Shown in pieces: positions 61,862 through 64,000 of a DNA stretch of 64,000 nucleotides. This DNA is from Bizionia sp. M204 (GTDB lineage Bacteria; Bacteroidota; Bacteroidia; Flavobacteriales; Flavobacteriaceae). Each line of letters starts with the position of its first letter. The first letter of the stretch is position 1. Below the pieces are notes generated by a model. That model was not told the origin of the DNA. It worked only from the letters and a program-made list of their open reading frames with translations, and did no database searches. The position numbers and the translations under genes are program-made. The DNA lies in assembly GCF_023205095.1 (NCBI RefSeq), contig NZ_CP046242.1:1105001-1169000 (forward strand), given 5' to 3'.

Positions 61862-63169
61862 CTAAGCATTATTTTTGTTTGATTCCTGTTTCTTGTAGAA
61901 ATATTCGAAGATAAAACAACTAAATATAATTGCTAAAATGACTACGACTCCAACCAAATTTGATTGATATTGCTGAATGACTAAAGTAACAAAAGCTATG
62001 GCGCACATTAGAAACCCTATTAAGGGAATTAATTTTTTCCCTTGTATTTCACGAGATAATTTAAATGCCACATAATTTACAATGGCAAAAATTAATAAAA
62101 ATCCTGCGCTTCCAGCAGTAGAAATACTTTCAAGCTCTAAAGTATTTGCTATCAATAAGGTTAACACGGCCGTAATAAGTAATCCAATAGGCTGATTCCA
62201 GAGTTTACTAGTTAAGTGATGTGGTAATTCATCATCTTCCGCAACTTCAAAACTCACACGACTTCCACCATAAAGGGATGCATTTATTGCCGAAAAAGTT
62301 GAAATTAAAGCAGCTACCGTAATAATGGTAAATCCTACTTTACCAAGCATGGGTTTGGCTGCTTCCGCTAACACATAATCTTCTGCTTTTGCTATAGTTT
62401 CAAATGGCAAAGAACCTACTGTTACTATTGCAATAATAACATACAGAAAAACCACAAACCAAACGGAATAACTATAAGCTTTAGGGATATTAATTTCTGG
62501 ATTAATAATATCTGGTGCCGCATTGGCAATAAGTTCAAAACCTTCATAAGCTACAAAAATAACCATCCCTCCCGTTAATAATAAAAGTGGACTTTCCCAA
62601 TTAGAAACAGCAAGTTGCTCAACATTAGGATTGCCAAACAACCCATACAGACCAACAACTATAAAACCTAGTAATATAAGTAGCTTTATTATTACAGCAT
62701 AAGATTCTATTTTACTTACCACCGCAATACTGTAGTAATTTATTATGGTCGCTATAATTATAATGCCACTTAAGTATACATGCGAATCCCATGAAGGATT
62801 TCCGGTAATATTAAATAAATTAGGCACATAAGATCCAAAAGCAGAAGCATAAAGCGAAAGCATAATAATATAACTCACCCACAACAAATTATTAATGGCG
62901 CCACTGAAAACAGTTTTTCCGAAACCCTGATTTATAAATTTAACAGTGCCACCTCTATCGGGAAAAGCTAATGATAATTTTGAATAACTATAAGCTGTCA
63001 AACTCGCTATAATTCCAGCAAAAAGGAATGCAATGGGAGTGCCACCTTGTGCTAATGAAACGGCTAATCCTAACACCGCAAAAATACCACCTCCAACCAT
63101 ACCTCCTATTCCAATGGATATGGCTTCACGTAAACTTATTTTAGCATTGGAATTTGTGTTATTTTTCAT
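61862..63169 (-). CDS. APC-family amino acid permease
   Basis: A 435-residue integral membrane protein of the APC superfamily with about 12 hydrophobic segments. The first shows SIGIGGMVGGGIFAVLGLAV, typical of the substrate-binding unwound helix 1; FVAYEGFELIANAAPDI marks helix 6. It probably moves an amino acid or polyamine; the substrate is unknown. The gene is alone, ending before the T9SS gene on the same strand with a 62-base gap. Confidence 0.9.
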   Translation of the reverse strand: MKNNTNSNAKISLREAISIGIGGMVGGGIFAVLGLAVSLAQGGTPIAFLFAGIIASLTAYSYSKLSLAFPDRGGTVKFINQGFGKTVFSGAINNLLWVSYIIMLSLYASAFGSYVPNLFNITGNPSWDSHVYLSGIIIIATIINYYSIAVVSKIESYAVIIKLLILLGFIVVGLYGLFGNPNVEQLAVSNWESPLLLLTGGMVIFVAYEGFELIANAAPDIINPEINIPKAYSYSVWFVVFLYVIIAIVTVGSLPFETIAKAEDYVLAEAAKPMLGKVGFTIITVAALISTFSAINASLYGGSRVSFEVAEDDELPHHLTSKLWNQPIGLLITAVLTLLIANTLELESISTAGSAGFLLIFAIVNYVAFKLSREIQGKKLIPLIGFLMCAIAFVTLVIQQYQSNLVGVVVILAIIFSCFIFEYFYKKQESNKNNA

Positions 63170-63284
63170 AAAATCATGGAATCGTTATAATTAAAAGTAA
63201 CATTTTTTATTTATTGGTAACCTTTAAGGGAAGATTTTCTAACAAATAACACCTTAACAGCTACAGGATTTAGTCATAAAATCG

Positions 63285-63292
63285 TAATTTTG
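63285..63292 (+). promoter_or_regulatory. -7 box candidate for fumC
   Basis: TAATTTTG matches TAnnTTTG, 35 bases before the ATG at 63328. Confidence 0.35.
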
Positions 63293-63327
63293 CAGAACAA
63301 CTAAATTTATTTCAACTTATATATATC

Positions 63328-64000
63328 ATGAATTTTAGAATAGAAAAAGATACCATGGGCGAAGTTAAAGTGCCTGCGGAAAAACTTTGGGGCGCACAAA
63401 CAGAACGCTCCAGAAACAACTTTAAAATTGGTGCACCTGCATCTATGCCATTAGAAATTGTTTACGGTTTTGCTTACTTAAAAAAAGCAGCAGCCTATAC
63501 AAATTGTGAATTGGGTGTGCTTGCTGAAGAAAAACGCGATCTGATTGCGCAAGTTTGTGAAGAAATTTTAGAAGGCAAACACGACGACCAATTTCCCTTA
63601 GTTATCTGGCAAACCGGTTCTGGTACACAAAGTAATATGAATGTTAATGAGGTTATTGCCAATAGAGCACATCAAATTGCTGGTAAAACCATAGGTGAAG
63701 GTGAAAAAACCATTCAACCAAATGATGATGTCAATAAATCGCAATCGTCAAATGATACCTTTCCTACAGGCATGCATATTGCAGCTTATAAGAAAATTGT
63801 GGAACATACGATTCATGGTGTTATTCAATTACGAAATACACTTCATAAAAAATCATTAGCTTTTCATGATGTAGTAAAAATTGGACGTACCCATTTAATG
63901 GATGCTACACCTTTAACTTTAGGTCAAGAATTTTCGGGTTACGTATCCCAATTAGATCATGGTTTAAAGGCTTTGGAGCATACATTACCTCACTTATCGG
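63328..64000 (+). CDS. fumC: fumarate hydratase class II, 5' part (cut by window edge)
   Basis: An open frame from ATG 63328 to the window end, 224 of an expected roughly 465 codons. The N-terminus ([20 protein letters not shown], then QTERSRNNF) and the substrate-binding [18 protein letters not shown] and [17 protein letters not shown] blocks are typical of the iron-independent fumarase of the TCA cycle. The catalytic C-terminal GSSxMPxKxNP block lies outside the window, so its presence is not shown. Confidence 0.95.
   Translation, partial: MNFRIEKDTMGEVKVPAEKLWGAQTERSRNNFKIGAPASMPLEIVYGFAYLKKAAAYTNCELGVLAEEKRDLIAQVCEEILEGKHDDQFPLVIWQTGSGTQSNMNVNEVIANRAHQIAGKTIGEGEKTIQPNDDVNKSQSSNDTFPTGMHIAAYKKIVEHTIHGVIQLRNTLHKKSLAFHDVVKIGRTHLMDATPLTLGQEFSGYVSQLDHGLKALEHTLPHLS

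Overview
The window is a chromosomal segment of an AT-rich member of the phylum Bacteroidota, almost certainly family Flavobacteriaceae. The evidence is family-specific gene content (TonB-dependent receptors with STN or carboxypeptidase-like regulatory domains, DUF4249, DUF3667, DUF4834, a BatA-type protein, TIGR02757, a type IX secretion sorting domain, an alpha-oxoamine synthase of the sulfonolipid type), rare Shine-Dalgarno sites, and repeated TAnnTTTG-type -7 boxes upstream of genes on both strands. I see no rRNA, tRNA, CRISPR array, insertion sequence, integrase or prophage gene; this looks like ordinary core chromosome rather than an island.

Layout. 1-270: 5' part of a 2-oxoacid dehydrogenase E1 gene (minus strand). 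397-4335: tight five-gene operon (2OG-Fe(II) oxygenase, SUI1-like factor, DUF1835, nucleoside phosphorylase, cytosolic substrate-binding-fold protein). 4.6-8.7 kb: small membrane protein, secreted protein, uracil-DNA glycosylase, YfcC-type carrier, alpha/beta-hydrolase lipoprotein. 8.8-19.7 kb: Smr-less MutS2, DCC-type oxidoreductase, an outer-membrane protein gene broken by one stop codon, lipoprotein, RarD-like exporter, TIGR02757, S10 and M61 peptidases, a glycosyltransferase. 19.8-24.0 kb: BatA-like protein, metal-site-less dihydroorotase, small membrane protein, esterase. 24.0-30.5 kb: four-gene outer-membrane uptake operon (secreted protein, STN TonB receptor, DUF4249, MG2-like protein). 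30.5-36.0 kb: membrane protein plus MBL hydrolase, a conserved protein of unknown role, thioredoxin-like protein, bcp/nth divergent pair, ECF sigma factor with a 48-codon gene behind it. 36.2-42.3 kb: uvrA, DUF3667, and a pair of paralogous secreted repeat proteins, each behind a sigma-54-like element. 42.4-47.8 kb: surface-polysaccharide operon (DUF4834, YfhO, GT4, flippase). 47.9-56.2 kb: OM transporter-like protein, GNAT-like protein, alpha-oxoamine synthase and cysteine-synthase-like enzyme (candidate sulfonolipid pair), oligopeptidase B, YbaB, threonine aldolase. 56.3-64.0 kb: prfB with its programmed frameshift, arsC-like gene, outer-membrane beta-barrel receptor, 59-codon membrane protein, T9SS propeller protein, APC permease and the start of fumC.

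Most promising for follow-up: the tandem secreted 16-residue-repeat proteins with matching sigma-54-like promoters (40.1-42.3 kb); the candidate sulfonolipid (capnine) enzyme pair (50.1-52.6 kb); the compact 397-4335 operon with an orphan cytosolic substrate-binding fold; the dihydroorotase whose metal-binding HxH is SxS; a cysteine-free endonuclease III; and the RF2 frameshift site with a weak Shine-Dalgarno-like stimulator. Function calls rest on motif recognition by eye; no database search was run.
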